In this document: in pieces, positions 45,569 to 56,901 of the stretch | Position numbering within the stretch: the stretch's first letter is position 1 | How the letters are laid out: every line of letters starts with the position of its first letter | Assembly (NCBI GenBank): GCA_001510575.1 | Contig: LNGK01000008.1 | Span: 1,128,340-1,192,339, forward strand | Length of the DNA stretch: 64,000 nucleotides | From: Knoxdaviesia capensis | Lineage: Eukaryota; Ascomycota; Sordariomycetes; Microascales; Gondwanamycetaceae | Direction: 5' to 3' | Notes under the pieces: model-generated | What the model was told of the DNA's origin: nothing | The model's database searches: none | Seen by the model: only the letters and a program-made list of their open reading frames with translations | Translations under genes and position numbers: made by a program

Positions 45569-45879
45569 TACTGCTTCTGGGCTCCTTCTCTCCGGCCAGA
45601 TCAGAAGCCTTTCACCGCCGTACCTTCCTGGCCCTTTTCCTCCACCTCCTTGCTTGGGAAAGAGAGACCCTCTCATTCTTTCCTGCACCCACTCCTTCCC
45701 CCTTCCTCTTTTGCCTCTTTTGCCTCTTCATCCCTCCTTTCCACTCCCCTGCACTCCACTTACATACACCTCTTTCCCCGTTGGCTTCTTTCCCTCCCCT
45801 CGTCCGCTCCTCCCTCATCTAGACCTTGCCTCTTTCCCCATTTGTGACAAGGTTCTCCTCATTCATTCGACTGCCACCA

Positions 45880-45933
45880 CCCCACGGGGTAGAAGGAACG
45901 ACCGGAAGAGGACTCAATGAAGACAGCCTGGGG
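45880..45933. promoter_or_regulatory. Two CreA-type motifs upstream of jen1
   Basis: CCCCAC (45880-45885, GTGGGG on minus) and CTGGGG (45928-45933) both fit the CreA carbon-repressor consensus SYGGRG and lie 368-421 bp before the jen1 ATG. JEN-type permeases are glucose-repressed in several fungi. The motif is short and frequent, so this is only a suggestion. Confidence 0.3.
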
Positions 45934-46300
45934 AAGGTGCTTGGCTCTTCTTTTGCGTGATTGCCCCTTAGAGAAACCTTTGAGACATCACGTAGCAGCA
46001 GAAACGGGCAAGACACAGACTTGAACCAAGAATTATTTAAGTCCGCTGGCCGCCGCCTCTTCGATCTAGTTGGTCCCGGTTTCGTCTTTTTCCTCCAGCC
46101 AGTCTTGACTCGTCACAGCATCTCCCCTATTTCTCCGCTCTTCTTCCTTTTCTACGCTTCCGCCTTCTTCTCCTTTTCAACCGTGTCCTTCATTCCTCCA
46201 CCCACTCCCCCTTTTCCTCGTTGCTGTCACGTCGCCCTTTGTTGGTCTTCCTCCACGACCAGTCTGTCACACACAAGAAAGCAAAAGAGAGAGACACACA

Positions 46301-48040
46301 ATGGCAGTCGAACAGGCTGATCCCCTTGCCAAGGGTGTAATCCCCACGGCCAAGCAGGCGCTGAAGGATCTGTTCATCTGGAAGCAGCGCGTGGTGGTGA
46401 TCAACGACCAGGGAGAAACCCACTGCGAATGGCACGATCCGGACCCGGTGCGGAACCCGTTCTCGCTGGCCGCCGAGCTCAACGCCCGCAGCTGGCTGTT
46501 CTTCATGGTGGGCCTGATGGCGTGGACGGCCGACGCCTTCGACTTCCACGCCTTGTCGATCCAGACCGTCAAGCTGGCCGGCCACTTTGAGCGCTCCAAG
46601 ACCGACATCACCTCGGCCATCACCCTGACTCTGCTCCTCCGCTCCGTCGGTGCCGCGCTGTTCGGTCTTCCCGGCGACAAGTGGGGCCGCAAGTGGCCCA
46701 TGGTGTGCAACATGATCGTTCTCGGTCTCCTCCAGATTGCCACCATCTACTGCAAGACCTTTGAGCAGTTTCTGGCTGTGCGCAGCTTGTTCGGCCTGTT
46801 CATGGGTGGCGTGTACGGCTCGGCTGTGGCCACTGCTCTGGAGCATTGCCCCAACAGCGCCCGCGGTCTGATGTCGGGTATCCTGCAGCAGGGCTACTCT
46901 CTGGGCTACGTCCTGGCTGCCTGCGCCAACCTCGGTGTTGGAGGCTCGGTCGAGTCGTGGGATATCCTCTTCTGGGTTGGTGGTACGTATATATCAACTC
47001 CTCTTATTGACGAATGTGGAGTGATTGCGAGAAACACACTACTAACGCTACGACCCTTCTGTAGCTGCCTTCTCTATTGCTGTAGGCCTGATTCGCGCTG
47101 TTCTCCCCGAGTCTCAGCAGTTCCTCGAGGCCAAGGCCCTCGGCCGCAAGGCCTCTACCATCAAGTCGTTCTGGCATGACTTCAAGGGCATGCTCAAGCA
47201 CGAGTGGAAGATGGCCGTCTACTGCGTCATCCTCATGACCTGGGTGAGTGACTCCATCGAGGCGATGGCCTCAAAGATGTCGAATTGGAGGCTTTTCGCT
47301 AACACAACCATCATTGACAGTTCAACTTCTACTCGCACACCTCGCAAGATTCCTACACCACCTTCATGCTGCGCCAGAAGGAGTTGAACAACTCGGGAGC
47401 TTCGCGTGCGTCGATCATCATGAAGACCGGTGCCTGCGTTGGTGGAACCATTATCGGATACTCGTCGCAGTTTATCGGCCGTCGCCGGGCCATCATCATC
47501 TCGGCCCTGATTTCCGGCATCCTGATCCCTGCGTGGATTCTCCCCACCCACGAGAACTCCCTCAGCGCTTCCGGTTTCTTCATGCAGTTCTTTGTGCAGG
47601 GTGCCTGGGGTGTCGTTCCCATCCACCTCAACGAGCTGTCGCCGCCCGCTTTCCGCTCGACTTTCCCCGGTGTCACTTACCAGGTTGGTAACATGATCTC
47701 GTCGCCGTCGGCCCAGATTGTCAACGCCCTCGCCGAGTCCAACTTTGTAAACTCCAGTTCGGGCAAGCGCGTTGAGGCTTACGGCCCCGTCATGGGCATT
47801 GCCACCGCCATCATCGCCACCGGAGTGGCTGTCACCACCATGCTCGGACCCGAGAAGCGTGGCCGTGCTTTCGAGCACGCTGTTGCCGGAGTTCAGGACG
47901 AGCTTGGCCGCAAGGTTATCGATGATGATGCCGCCTCGGTCTCGACTACCGACGAGGAGCGCGGAACCCCCGAGCTCCCCGCGGAGAAGGCCGGTGCGGC
48001 TGCTGGTGTCACTCCTGCTCCGGTGGCCGAGAGCAAGTAG
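46301..48040 (+). CDS. jen1: JEN1-type monocarboxylate/proton symporter
   Basis: Three exons, 46301-46982, 47065-47243 and 47321-48040, giving 526 residues; junctions (GGTG|GTACGT..GTAG|CTGCC; TGG|GTGAGT..GACAG|TTC) keep frame. It is a 12-helix major-facilitator permease. The diagnostic JEN signature NXX(S/T)HX(S/T)QDXXXT is present at residues 289-301 (NFYSHTSQDSYTT). Other landmarks are TADAFDFHALSIQTVKLAGH in helix 1 and the loop GLPGDKWGRKWPM. In yeast, Jen1 imports lactate, pyruvate and acetate with protons at the plasma membrane and is repressed and internalised on glucose. The last 70 residues form an acidic, Ser/Thr-rich cytosolic tail with lysines, suitable for ubiquitin-driven turnover (inference). 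It stands alone between very long non-coding flanks. Confidence 0.93.
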
Positions 48041-51000
48041 ATGCAGCTGTTGCACGAAAAGGAAAATTGGTAGCTGTTGATAGCAACAACAGCCCCTGGG
48101 CTGGGGAATAATGGCTATATCGATATTTGATACAGAACTCTTGTCATTTATAAGTCATTTATATATGAAGGATACTTGTTGTTTCTGTTCTGGGGGGTTT
48201 GTTTTTTTCTTTTCTTCGGACTGATGGTTTACGGGATGTTTGGTTCACCAAAATGTTGAAGAACCGGCGGATTGTGCTTTGTTCGGACATGAAAGTTATG
48301 ATATATTACGCGACCGACTACATACCCGACGAGATGGCATTTCATCGGTTGGGAGGTCAGGTCTAGCCAGCAAATGATTTGAGTTCATACCTTTGCTGAA
48401 CCATGAGAGAAGCTGAAGTGATGTTGACTGTGAGTTGTGGCCAAGGTGGAAGGTTAGGGTGCATTAGGGTTGGGCTTTTGGAAACAAAGAAATTGTGAGA
48501 GCCAGGCCTGCTGGAATGTGGATTTCGTGGAAGGAGGTGGAATGTGCCTTGGCAGGCCCATTCCCACGTTGTGTCTCGACTTTTGGTTGGCGTTGCTCTC
48601 GGTCTAGGACGGACTGCATATCACCAGACACGAGATAGACAAAAAAAAGAGAAGAGAACCCACTATCAGAACTACATATACAGAAGAAAAAAAAGGAACC
48701 CGCTCGCGATCGTAGATAGATAGGTATTATGAATTCAGCTGATAAGATTGGCGATCGCGGGTACGGGGCAGGGGGAGGGGACTCCACCCCCGCATTTTGT
48801 GAGCTTGGAACAGACTCAAGGGACCCATTTGCGGGATGCGTTGGATAGCTGGGAGGGATACTGCTGCTGTTGGGTTTACGGGAACCGGTGGTCGTGAAGG
48901 AACAGGGGGATTGTTGGCGAAGAGAAACGAGGCCGGGGAGTTGGGGAGACTGAAGACTCCGAGGCATACTCCCGGGCCGGTTTGGAGAGTTTCCGGCAGT
49001 GTCGGGAGCTCGTAAACCGCAACCAGCGGCAGGAGGACAAGTGATGCGCGGGCGCTGAGGCGATTTCGGCGGCTTCTGGCGGCGTGCACCGGGACCACGC
49101 GGACACGCGAAAATGGGCGGGACTACTAGGGCTGGGTGGTCCACTGCACGCAGGTACGACCGGGGAGAACAGCCAAAAAAAAGAAGAAAAAAAAAAAGAA
49201 CCAACTCGAAAAGGTCTCGATATCGCCAATTAAGCTAGCGACCTATCTAAACACAGGTGGTTGATAAGTAACTGGGCGAAATGAAATGTCGTGTATGAAT
49301 ATGGGTGCAACTGAGAAAGTGGAGTCGACGTGGAGATGGTGAACTGGCAAAAACAGAGAGAGGACGAAATGCGGGGCGTAGTCTCTGTGTACTTTATAGC
49401 ACGGGGGAAAAATGGAGGACCAGCCAGATTGAATAAAAGTCGCAGATGGGAGAGCATGCGAACAACAACAGCTTTGTTTCCTTCAGGCTAGGCCCACCCG
49501 TTCTGCCCATGGAAAAATATGGGGTAAGTGCAAGTACTCCTTTGCGGGCAGTTACTAGGCAAAGATACTATTCTCAGACTAACAACTCGCCCGCCCCAGC
49601 TCCTTCCGTCTGGGGAAGTGGGGAAAGCCAGACCCACTGACTCTGGCGGGCTTTTAGTGGACTGGGGTAGGGAGTCGAACGGAAGGAACGACATGGCACG
49701 CTTGGGCTTTGGGGGGATGATGAGGACTGGGCGAGCTGTACTGAGTACGTGCCTGAATTGGGCAACTGGGCAGATACTGTCACTGGCGCGTAAGGAACCG
49801 CGATGGTTTCCGGACTCGTTGCCGTGTGGGATATGGCGGCAATGATGTGCCTGTCGCCTGAGAGCACTCTGTGTCGCATGTGCAGAATGGCGGCGCGACA
49901 CACAGGCAGTCACTCGGCGGGACTGGGCCCAGCACGCGACACGGTACGTGTGGCGTGGTGTCGGCGGGATCAATAGCACAGCGGCGTTTCAGATACTGGG
50001 AAATTGGGCGGCCGAATTTGGGGTAGACATTTGTTCGAGGACTTTTCCCACCACCACGCACCCAATGTACCTGATACCCGGGGATGACTCGATAGGAGAA
50101 AGAGAAGGTGCGATATACTGCTTACTTGATACACCACCCTTTTCTGCGAGTTTGTGTCTATACAGTCCCGACACACTGTACAGCCGCATCACCCCTTCCA
50201 GAGACAGCTTTTGGATTTTGGAGAAGGAGAACAGAGAACGGCGAGGACCGTGTACACACTGTCGGGCCACACCACACACACACACACACACACAAACCCT
50301 TATTCCTGCGTTTCTCCGAATGATGCTGCATACGTGATTGGACGGGGGGGATACCACTGTACGGGGATCATTCAGGCGGGAGGTGCTGAGTGTATGTATG
50401 TCTGTGCTCTAGATTGTATATAAAGGTACAAGACAGGCTGATGTGTGTGGTTTTTGGAGAATGCAGCAATACGGATTAGGCAATGCGAGGTGGTGGCATC
50501 ACACACACACACACGCACTTAGCATACAATAACACGGCTGCCGAGACGGATGTACTTGGCCTGTGGGAGAAGGCTGTGTGTGTGTGTGTGACTGGGCTGG
50601 CCAATTTTGGCTTTTGGGGCTTCTCTCGCCTTGGTCTGGGTGTCTGGCGTGAGCATTATGTGTGCGTACGGCATGTGTGTGCGAGTTTGCGTGTAAGATG
50701 TATGTGTGTGTGTGTGTGGCTTCCCCCGCAGCTGACATACCCTCTTTCCATTGAAGCGTGGTCTCATGTTGGCACTGGCACCCAGGAATTCTTGGGGGAG
50801 CAGAAGAGGGCGGGATACGTGCTACACAGGTTGGCAGTGGTTTCAGGCATGCTTGTACTTCCGCCGCTCGAGACGATCGAGAGCGCACACCCGGACAGCC
50901 ACATTCTGGCGATATGAGCCGCGATGGCCACAATGGCGACGGGCCGGCGACCACCACCAACGACGACACGGCCAACTACCGCCGACGCCGTGATATATAC

Positions 51001-52045
51001 ATCCTCGAGACCACGACGCCTGAACTGCGACCTGAACTGCTGAGGCAGCTGGATACGGCAGTGGCAGCTCCAGCAAGCTGTGGCGAGCAGCGATGGGAGA
51101 CGCCGAGAGAACCCACACACTGCCGGCCGACTGTATCCTTTGTCCGGGGTTACCCCAGACTCCAACGCCAAACAAAGGCAAACAACACCCGCGAGGACAT
51201 GCGGCTGTCCACGGTACTCGCCACACCACTGCAGCCGCCATACTCTGGCCGTGTATCATCGCGTACACAGTACATGTCTGCGCAGGTGACCTGTGTCGTG
51301 CACCAGCGGAAACCCAAATTGTAGATTGCTGTCATATGGACACCAGCCACTGGCTGTTCCCTAATGCGTCGATTGACGCTTGAAGCCGTGGGTGCCTTTG
51401 ATTGATTGACTGACTGTGACTGCCTCCTTCCGCCTTCTTGTGCGTCTCGCTCCTTCCCCCTCTTCTTCCACTTCATCGTCACACACACCATCCGTATTTC
51501 CTGCCTTCCTGCCGTTTTCTCTCCCACTCTCTCTTCCTTCCCCTTCCAACATCTTAAATCTTCCACCCCCTTTTTTCTGCTCCCAGGACTACATCTGTCT
51601 TATCCAATCATTCGGTCATCACCCATCCCATCCCACTCTCCAAATATCTTCATCTGATATTGTGTGTGTCCGTGTATGAGCGGACGAGCTGTGCACTTTC
51701 GGTATAACGCACGGAACACCAATTTTCAATCATCCTATACTACTCCAACCGTAAGTAACGGCAGTCTTCTTGTTCAGTTGATCCGGTACGCTCTCCGTCA
51801 TCCCATATGCGTCTTGACATCGACGACATCATTGCGGTGTTCTTGATGATACATTCCATTGTCCGTCTACGAGATATCTCTTCTTTCCTTACGATTCATC
51901 CATCACTCGGAGTTGGAGATGCATGTCAAGAAACCTCTCGTTACATCTGTCCATCCAAGTGACTATCTCGACAAGAGCCTTATCGACAACTAACAAACCA
52001 TCATCAAGACAGCATCAGCTCCCCCCCACCCCCAAAATCACCAAC
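48041..52045. other. 4-kb interval downstream of jen1 without a convincing gene
   Basis: No gene supported. The 246-codon minus frame at 48464-49204 opens with a non-ATG codon in an A/T run and is compositionally random. Telobox sequences lie at 48454-48460 and 48464-48471. Four CA/TG runs occur at 50276-50718. The stretch 51410-51620 is pyrimidine-rich, probably promoter or leader of the gene at 52046. A possible 5' untranslated intron donor (GTAAGT) is at 51751. Confidence 0.5.
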
Positions 52046-52363
52046 ATGCCCCCCCGCGTCCCCGTCCCGCACCGCACCGAGATCCTCACCTTCTCGGTGG
52101 CCGGCATCTGCGCCCTGCTGCCGCTGTACATGTTCATGCCGGGCTCCGACCGCCAGCTGGCCTCGCAGACCGCCAAGTGGGCCCCGAGCTGGGAGCGCAA
52201 CATCACCTACTTTGTGCCCGCCACCAAGACCACCATGCAGCGCGTCGAGCCGCCCGTGCGCTCCGCCGTGAAGAATGTCGACGACCGGCTGCCGCTGGAG
52301 CGGCTGGCGAAGAATGTCGAGGGCCGGCTGCGGCCGTGGTTCGACTGGGCGTTTAAGAAGTGA
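52046..52363 (+). CDS. Small conserved single-pass membrane protein, function unknown
   Basis: A single exon of 105 residues from the ATG at 52046 (MPPRVPVPHRTEILTFSVAG). One hydrophobic helix spans about residues 12-31 (ILTFSVAGICALLPLYMFMP). It is followed by a soluble part with amphipathic helices (WAPSWERNITYFVP, RVEPPVRSAVKNVDDRLPLE) and a basic end (FDWAFKK). Third codon positions are almost all G or C, which supports coding. The layout, with a short N-terminus, one anchor and repeated helical motifs, resembles small mitochondrial or ER membrane proteins that are conserved in moulds but unnamed. I know of no function. A 5' intron is possible, since the leader contains GTAAGT. Confidence 0.7.
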   Translation: MPPRVPVPHRTEILTFSVAGICALLPLYMFMPGSDRQLASQTAKWAPSWERNITYFVPATKTTMQRVEPPVRSAVKNVDDRLPLERLAKNVEGRLRPWFDWAFKK

Positions 52364-52809
52364 GGAAAATGCAACCAACAAGGGAACAGAGACGTCACGC
52401 CTGGAGCCCGAACCTGGATACATGCAATGAATGAGGTCTGCACATTCGCCTGCACCTGTCTTTCTGGTCCGGGTGGGCTCGGTGCACGGCTCCGGTAGTC
52501 TCGGTGGTGGATCCACCTGCCCCGGCCGGTATTCAGGATAGTGGAGACCTTCGAGGAGGTTTACTGGTATCGAGTCGTTATTAAGTTGTTATCACGCCCT
52601 GTATGTTAGTTAATGTATCTTCATCACTTGTATCGTGTCTTCACCTCACCTCAACCCACAGCGGGATCTGTGAGATACCCACTTTGGGCCTAGACCCTGC
52701 TTTCGGTATCAGTGGTGTCTGTCATGTACGGAACGAGTAATGTCCCGGTGTTTACCTGGAAATAATGCCATTGAGTAATCTTTTTGACTCTGGCTTTGCA
52801 TACCCTTCT

Positions 52810-53334
52810 TCACCCTCGTTCACCCGCTCCATTGAACGCCATTTCACGTGCGCCATCCCCATCAGATCTTGCACCAGACATCGAGCTGACGAGGCCACCG
52901 CCGCCTTCTATATATTCGTGAAAGATAACAGCCGCCGTGCATACCGTGTCCACAAAACTTGAATCTTCAAAAACCCCTCCAATTCCCAGCGTGTGTTCGT
53001 CACCAGAACCCACCGTGGCCCAGATTCCGCTCTGAATAGCCGGAGCCGGGTCTTCCGCCCACCACTGCGACTCCCAATCGGCGTAATCATCCCGAGATTC
53101 TGGCTCGTTTCTCTTCCGCATCCAGGCATATACACTCATATACCGATGCAGAAAGTGCAACAGGGCGATCCTAAATGAAGTTCCAGCACAAAAAATGACG
53201 GGTAGAGGCAAAAGCTGGCCGTGGAAGTGGGCTGAAGTTGGCGGGAACGTGGGCATTAATTTGCCGGTTAAGATACGCGGCTTTGCTAGAGTTTTGCAGT
53301 CCTCAACACTTTTTGCTCCGGTGGCTTGAGGCAT
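52810..53334 (-). CDS. Possible lineage-specific protein, function unknown
   Basis: An ATG-initiated frame of 174 codons, divergent from the P450 gene (227 bp between starts). It contains a hydrophobic stretch (QLLPLPVIFCAGTSFRIALL) and an acidic, Trp-rich segment (DDYADWESQWWAEDPAPA). No family is recognised and the codon third positions are not strongly biased. It may be a young gene, or a chance ORF in the P450 promoter region. Confidence 0.25.
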   Translation of the reverse strand: MPQATGAKSVEDCKTLAKPRILTGKLMPTFPPTSAHFHGQLLPLPVIFCAGTSFRIALLHFLHRYMSVYAWMRKRNEPESRDDYADWESQWWAEDPAPAIQSGIWATVGSGDEHTLGIGGVFEDSSFVDTVCTAAVIFHEYIEGGGGLVSSMSGARSDGDGAREMAFNGAGERG

Positions 53335-53454
53335 ACGTGTGCGTTCTGCATCGTGCAATATACTTCCCAGGCGTCTCGTCGCCTCTGATTTGGATGCCGA
53401 GTTTTCTGGTGTGATTCTGCTGAGGTGGTTACGAATATCTCAGGGCAGTCATTT

Positions 53455-53461
53455 TATATAA
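53455..53461 (+). promoter_or_regulatory. TATA-like box of the P450 gene
   Basis: TATATAA lies about 100 bp before the P450 ATG at 53561, a normal distance for a mould TATA element with a short leader. Confidence 0.4.
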
Positions 53462-53560
53462 GACATTCAAGAACCCTTCCGTTGTTCACTACGGTACTGG
53501 GGCTGTGATTAGCGAAATGCCACGCCAAATACGACCTTGAAAACGCCCTAAAACCTCAGC

Positions 53561-55500
53561 ATGTTCCCTATCAGACCGGCCAACACGGCCCCGACATCTC
53601 CGGAGTCCGACGCCGACCCCGATCCGGCATGCTCCGCTGCCCCCTGGGCACAGCAGCTGACCCAGCCGCTCAAGAAATCTACGCCTCCTGCCCCCTCCGC
53701 CGGCGGATACATACTCACCACCAGCGCCGGCGCCGCCACCGTGGCGTATCTGACGCGTGCTGCCGTACACGCCTGGTCGAACACCCCTGCTGATACACCT
53801 GGATCTAGGGGGGCGAGTCTGGCGGCCACAAGTGCCGCTGTGGCGGCTGCCGTCGGGTTCGTGTGCTGGAGGGCTGTGGCAGGCGGAGCTGGCGGGACCC
53901 TGGAGTTCCCGAGAGAACTGCGCCGCGTCCGGGAGCGGAAGGGCAAGACAACGATCAGTGGTGCTGCGTGGGGGGCGTACCGGGCCGACTGTGCGGGATT
54001 TTTCCGAGAAGTGTACGAGACGGTGAGTCTCCTTCCCCACGACATCTATCCAGCCCCGGAACACAGCCTGACATCTTCTTGATAATTCCACAGTACTGCC
54101 GTCGCGACACCCCCGTCCTCGCCCCCGGTCCCAGCCGCAACGGAGTGGTAGTCCTCCCGCCCAGCGCGATCCGCTGGATGCTCGCACAGCCGGCCTCGGT
54201 CCTCGGCGCCCGTGAAGCTCTCCGTGACACGACACATACATGGCGGATCCTCAGCGACGCCAACGACACCGCTGCTGAAGCCACAGTCCTGGACGCCTGG
54301 CACGTGGATATCGTGCGGTCATACCTTGTTGCATCTGGCCAGCTGGAGGCTGCCGCGTCGGCGGTGTGGGCCGAGACCGGGGCGGCGCTGGACGCCGAGC
54401 TGGCGCATGTTACGGGAGGAAGCGCGTGGACGAGAGTAGACTTGGCGCGCGTGGTGCGTGCTGCGGTGGCGAGGGCTACGACACGATACCTCGTTGGCGA
54501 GGATCTGGCCCATTCGCCAGAGTATATCTCGGCCGTGCTGGAGATTCTGGAAGTGTGCTCGGAAAAGGGGGCTCAGATCGACGCTACCCCGCGCGTGCTG
54601 CAGTGGCTGGTGGTTCTCGGCGCGCGAAATCGCGTCCGACCGCTGATTAGGCGTGTGACGGAACTCATCAAGCCGATTTACGAAGATCTTGCTGCCGGAG
54701 TCGGCGGTGACACGACGGTTCTGCACGGGTTGGTCCAGCACGCGTCCGAGACAGAGAGCCAGGCCGCGGCAGCACTGGCGGACGTTGTGCGGCGCATGCT
54801 GCTCCTCAGCTCCGCGGCCATCCAGCCGACCAGCGCCGCCGCGACAAACACCATCCTGGACGTGGCCTCGGCGCCAGACACCGCGGTTGTCGCCCGGCTG
54901 CGCGCCGAGTTTCCAGCCGCCGCGGCACGCCCGGCCCGCGGCACGCTGGCCACCGCCGCCCAGCTGCGGCTCGCCGACAGCGCCATCCGCGAGTCGCTGC
55001 GCCTGCACGGACCCACCGCGCGCGCCCTGGTCCGCAGCGTGGTCGCCCCATCGGCATCCCTCCCCGGCGAGGCCCCCAGCGCGACAGTCCCCGCCGGCGC
55101 AGTAGTCTCGGTCCTGGCATGGGGGATCCACCGGGACGCCGACGCCGTCCCGCGCGCCGGACTCGGGACCACCCCCTCCGCCGACGCGGCCACGTTCGAC
55201 GCCTTCCGGTGGTGTGTGCGCAGCGGCGCGGGTGGCATCGGCCAGACCCGCCTGGTGACCACCGGCCCGCAGTTCCTGGCGTTTGGCCACGGCCGCGCGG
55301 CGTGTCCCGGGAGATTCATGGCTGACGTGCAGGTCAAGGCCGTGCTGGGCCTGGTGCTGCAGCGGTGGGAGGTGCGTGTGCCCGGCGGGACCCGGCCGCC
55401 GTGTGGCTGGGTTGGGGAGATGGTTGTTCCGCCTGCGGGGGAGTGCGTTGAGATGAGAGTGCGGGGGTCGACGGGGGTGCATAGATTTGAAAACATTTGA
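53561..55500 (+). CDS. Cytochrome P450 monooxygenase, ent-kaurene-oxidase-like group
   Basis: Two exons, 53561-54022 and 54094-55500, giving 622 residues (GAGACG|GTGAGT..CCACAG|TACTGC). The haem loop is FLAFGHGRAACPGRF with the axial Cys558. The K-helix ExxR is ESLR at 454-457 (SAIRESLRLHG). The I-helix reads SSAAIQPTS around residue 398, matching the AAIHTTS pattern of fungal ent-kaurene-oxidase-like P450s but with Gln for His and Pro for Thr. The first 150 residues are longer than usual: a Pro/Ser-rich lead, then a hydrophobic segment at about 83-108 that probably anchors the enzyme in the ER. P450s of this type hydroxylate terpenoids or other specialised metabolites; the substrate here is unknown. 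No terpene synthase, PKS or NRPS is in the window. The gene is very GC-rich and a reductase partner is not nearby. Confidence 0.9.
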
Positions 55501-55618
55501 GAAATATGAGGAGACATTCAACACATGATATATGGGGGAGTCTTATTGCAATAATGTACAAGTGTGCCGTTTCACCTCCCGCTCTGGTATATATACGCTT
55601 TGATCTAAGCACCTGTAC

Positions 55619-56441
55619 TCATTCCGGCTTTTTCCGCATCGATTCGGGGATGACCTTCTGTTCGTTTCCGAGTAATACTAGAGGATAGCGAACAAGTATT
55701 AGAACTTGCCTCAAAAGGGTTTGACTTCATAGGGGAGATGGGGGGATATCGGGCCAACTCACATCTGTCAATCAAGTAGTACGACGTCACCAGGAACACG
55801 GGCAACGCCACAACGCCGGACACCCAGCGCCGCGCAGCCGTCCGGAACTCCCTGTCGGCCTGCTTCTTGTCCTTCTTCGGCGGCGGCCGGGGGACTTCGT
55901 TCACTTCGCGCAGTGGGGGGAGGTACGGGAGGGGTGTGGGGTCCTTTTTCGCAGCGGGCGGCGTGGGTGCGCGAGCAGCGCGAACGGGTGCTGGAGCAGG
56001 TGCGGCTGCCGGTACTAGTGGAGGTGCGGGTGTGGGCGTGGGCGTGGAGGGAGTAGGCGGAGCCACATCCACGGGGGCCTCGGCAGCTGTTGGCGGCACT
56101 GGCGGTGCAGGCTTCTCAGCCGCCGGCTTGCGGCCCCGGCGCTTCGGAGGCGCCGGCACGACCTCCTCTACAGTGGCGGCCGGAGCATCCACAGCAGCAG
56201 CAACAGCAGCGGCGGCCTTCTTCTTGCGCGGCGCCGCGGGAGGCTTGGCTGCGGCCTTGCTGGCGGACTTCGCAGGCGTCGCCTTGGCTGCGTACCCCCG
56301 GCAGGAGTGCTGCGATATCGAGATGTGCGCGGAATGAATCTGTCGGAGGGGTCCCGGGGCCGGAGGGGTCAGGGCGAGCGCGGCGAATCGGCCCGCGACG
56401 GTCGCCGAGCCCGGAGACGCAAGCCGGGCGAGGACGGACAT
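55619..56441 (-). CDS. Mitochondrial membrane protein, conserved in moulds, function unknown
   Basis: Two exons, 56441-55763 and 55677-55619, giving 245 residues. The splice (GACAGAT|GTGAGT..CCTCTAG|TATTACTC) reads into LLLGNEQKVIPESMRKKPE and a TGA; an earlier AG at the same intron would give only a four-residue end and is less likely. The N-terminus (MSVLARLASPGSATVAGRFA and on to HSCRGYAAK) is Arg-rich, free of acidic residues and looks like a mitochondrial presequence cut near residue 50. A long Ala/Pro/Lys linker (KKKAAAAVAAAVDA, KRRGRKPAAEKPAPP) follows, then one membrane helix (about 204-225, VSGVVALPVFLVTSYYLI). The C-terminal anchor block DREFRTAARRWVSGVVALP is the conserved-looking part. 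I cannot name a function; a role as a small inner-membrane assembly factor is only a guess. Confidence 0.7.
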
Positions 56442-56901
56442 TGTCGGCTTTCTGTCTCGATTCTGTGCGGTTTCGAGTGGTATTCAGTGTTCTGTTACTC
56501 TGCAATTGCGCGTGGAACGGTGTGTTTGTCGCGATAGAGGGGAATTGACTCTGTGGATATGATGCAAACGCGCACAATGGGGCCGCATGAATTGTGTTGA
56601 GGACCTGTGCCGTGGAAAAATCTTGTGGAAATTCATGCGCGGAATTTGAGGACGCGTTTCAATTCAAACTTGGGCCTAGGGTTTACAAGTAGGGTTAGAC
56701 CCCAATAGTCACCGTGGATAGGGTCTGTGTCCCTGGACACCGTTTGCTTTTTTTTCTTCTTCTTTTCACAGAATGAGATTTGATGGCTGTATGGATGAGT
56801 ACTTTATCTATATATCTTCACGGATCCGGATGTATCTACACGATATCTGACGATCCTCACATCTCTCCTAACTAGTGAATACATTACACTCCCAGCATCG
56901 C
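56442..56901. other. Intergenic region with telobox-like sequence
   Basis: 460 bp, no gene. CCTAGGGTTTA and AGGGTTAG occur between 56676 and 56698, about 240 bp upstream of the mitochondrial-protein ATG. A T/C-rich run is at 56750-56768. Confidence 0.5.

Larger units (their letters stand above)
34982..46300. other. 11.3-kb interval without a convincing gene, upstream of jen1
   Basis: I found no ORF with a recognisable domain, plausible splice structure or coding codon bias. The largest frames (for example 36362-36844 plus, 39542-40132 minus, 41834-42427 minus) are compositionally like the surrounding DNA. Features present: overlapping palindromes at 37334-37356, the same 12-mer at 45557-45568 and a near copy at 41581-41592; inverted repeats at 40651-40665 and 41050-41064; GAA repeats (40441-40461, 5'-GAAGAAGAAG type); T-runs at 43165-43230; (CA)23 at 45171-45217. 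The DNA is neither strongly AT-rich nor repetitive, so it does not look like a centromere or transposon graveyard. It may hold regulatory DNA and non-coding RNAs. Confidence 0.5.
52364..53560. other. Intergenic region with a weak divergent ORF
   Basis: About 1.2 kb. Apart from the doubtful minus-strand frame at 52810-53334 (listed), the only element noted is the TATA-like sequence of the P450 gene near 53455. Confidence 0.5.

Noticed and set aside
48464..49204. 246-codon minus-strand ORF downstream of jen1
   Set aside because: Opens with a non-ATG codon in a T-run, has no domain and no coding bias.
54319..55524. 401-codon minus-strand ORF opposite the P450
   Set aside because: Shadow of the GC-rich P450 exon; the P450 haem and ExxR motifs lie on the plus strand.
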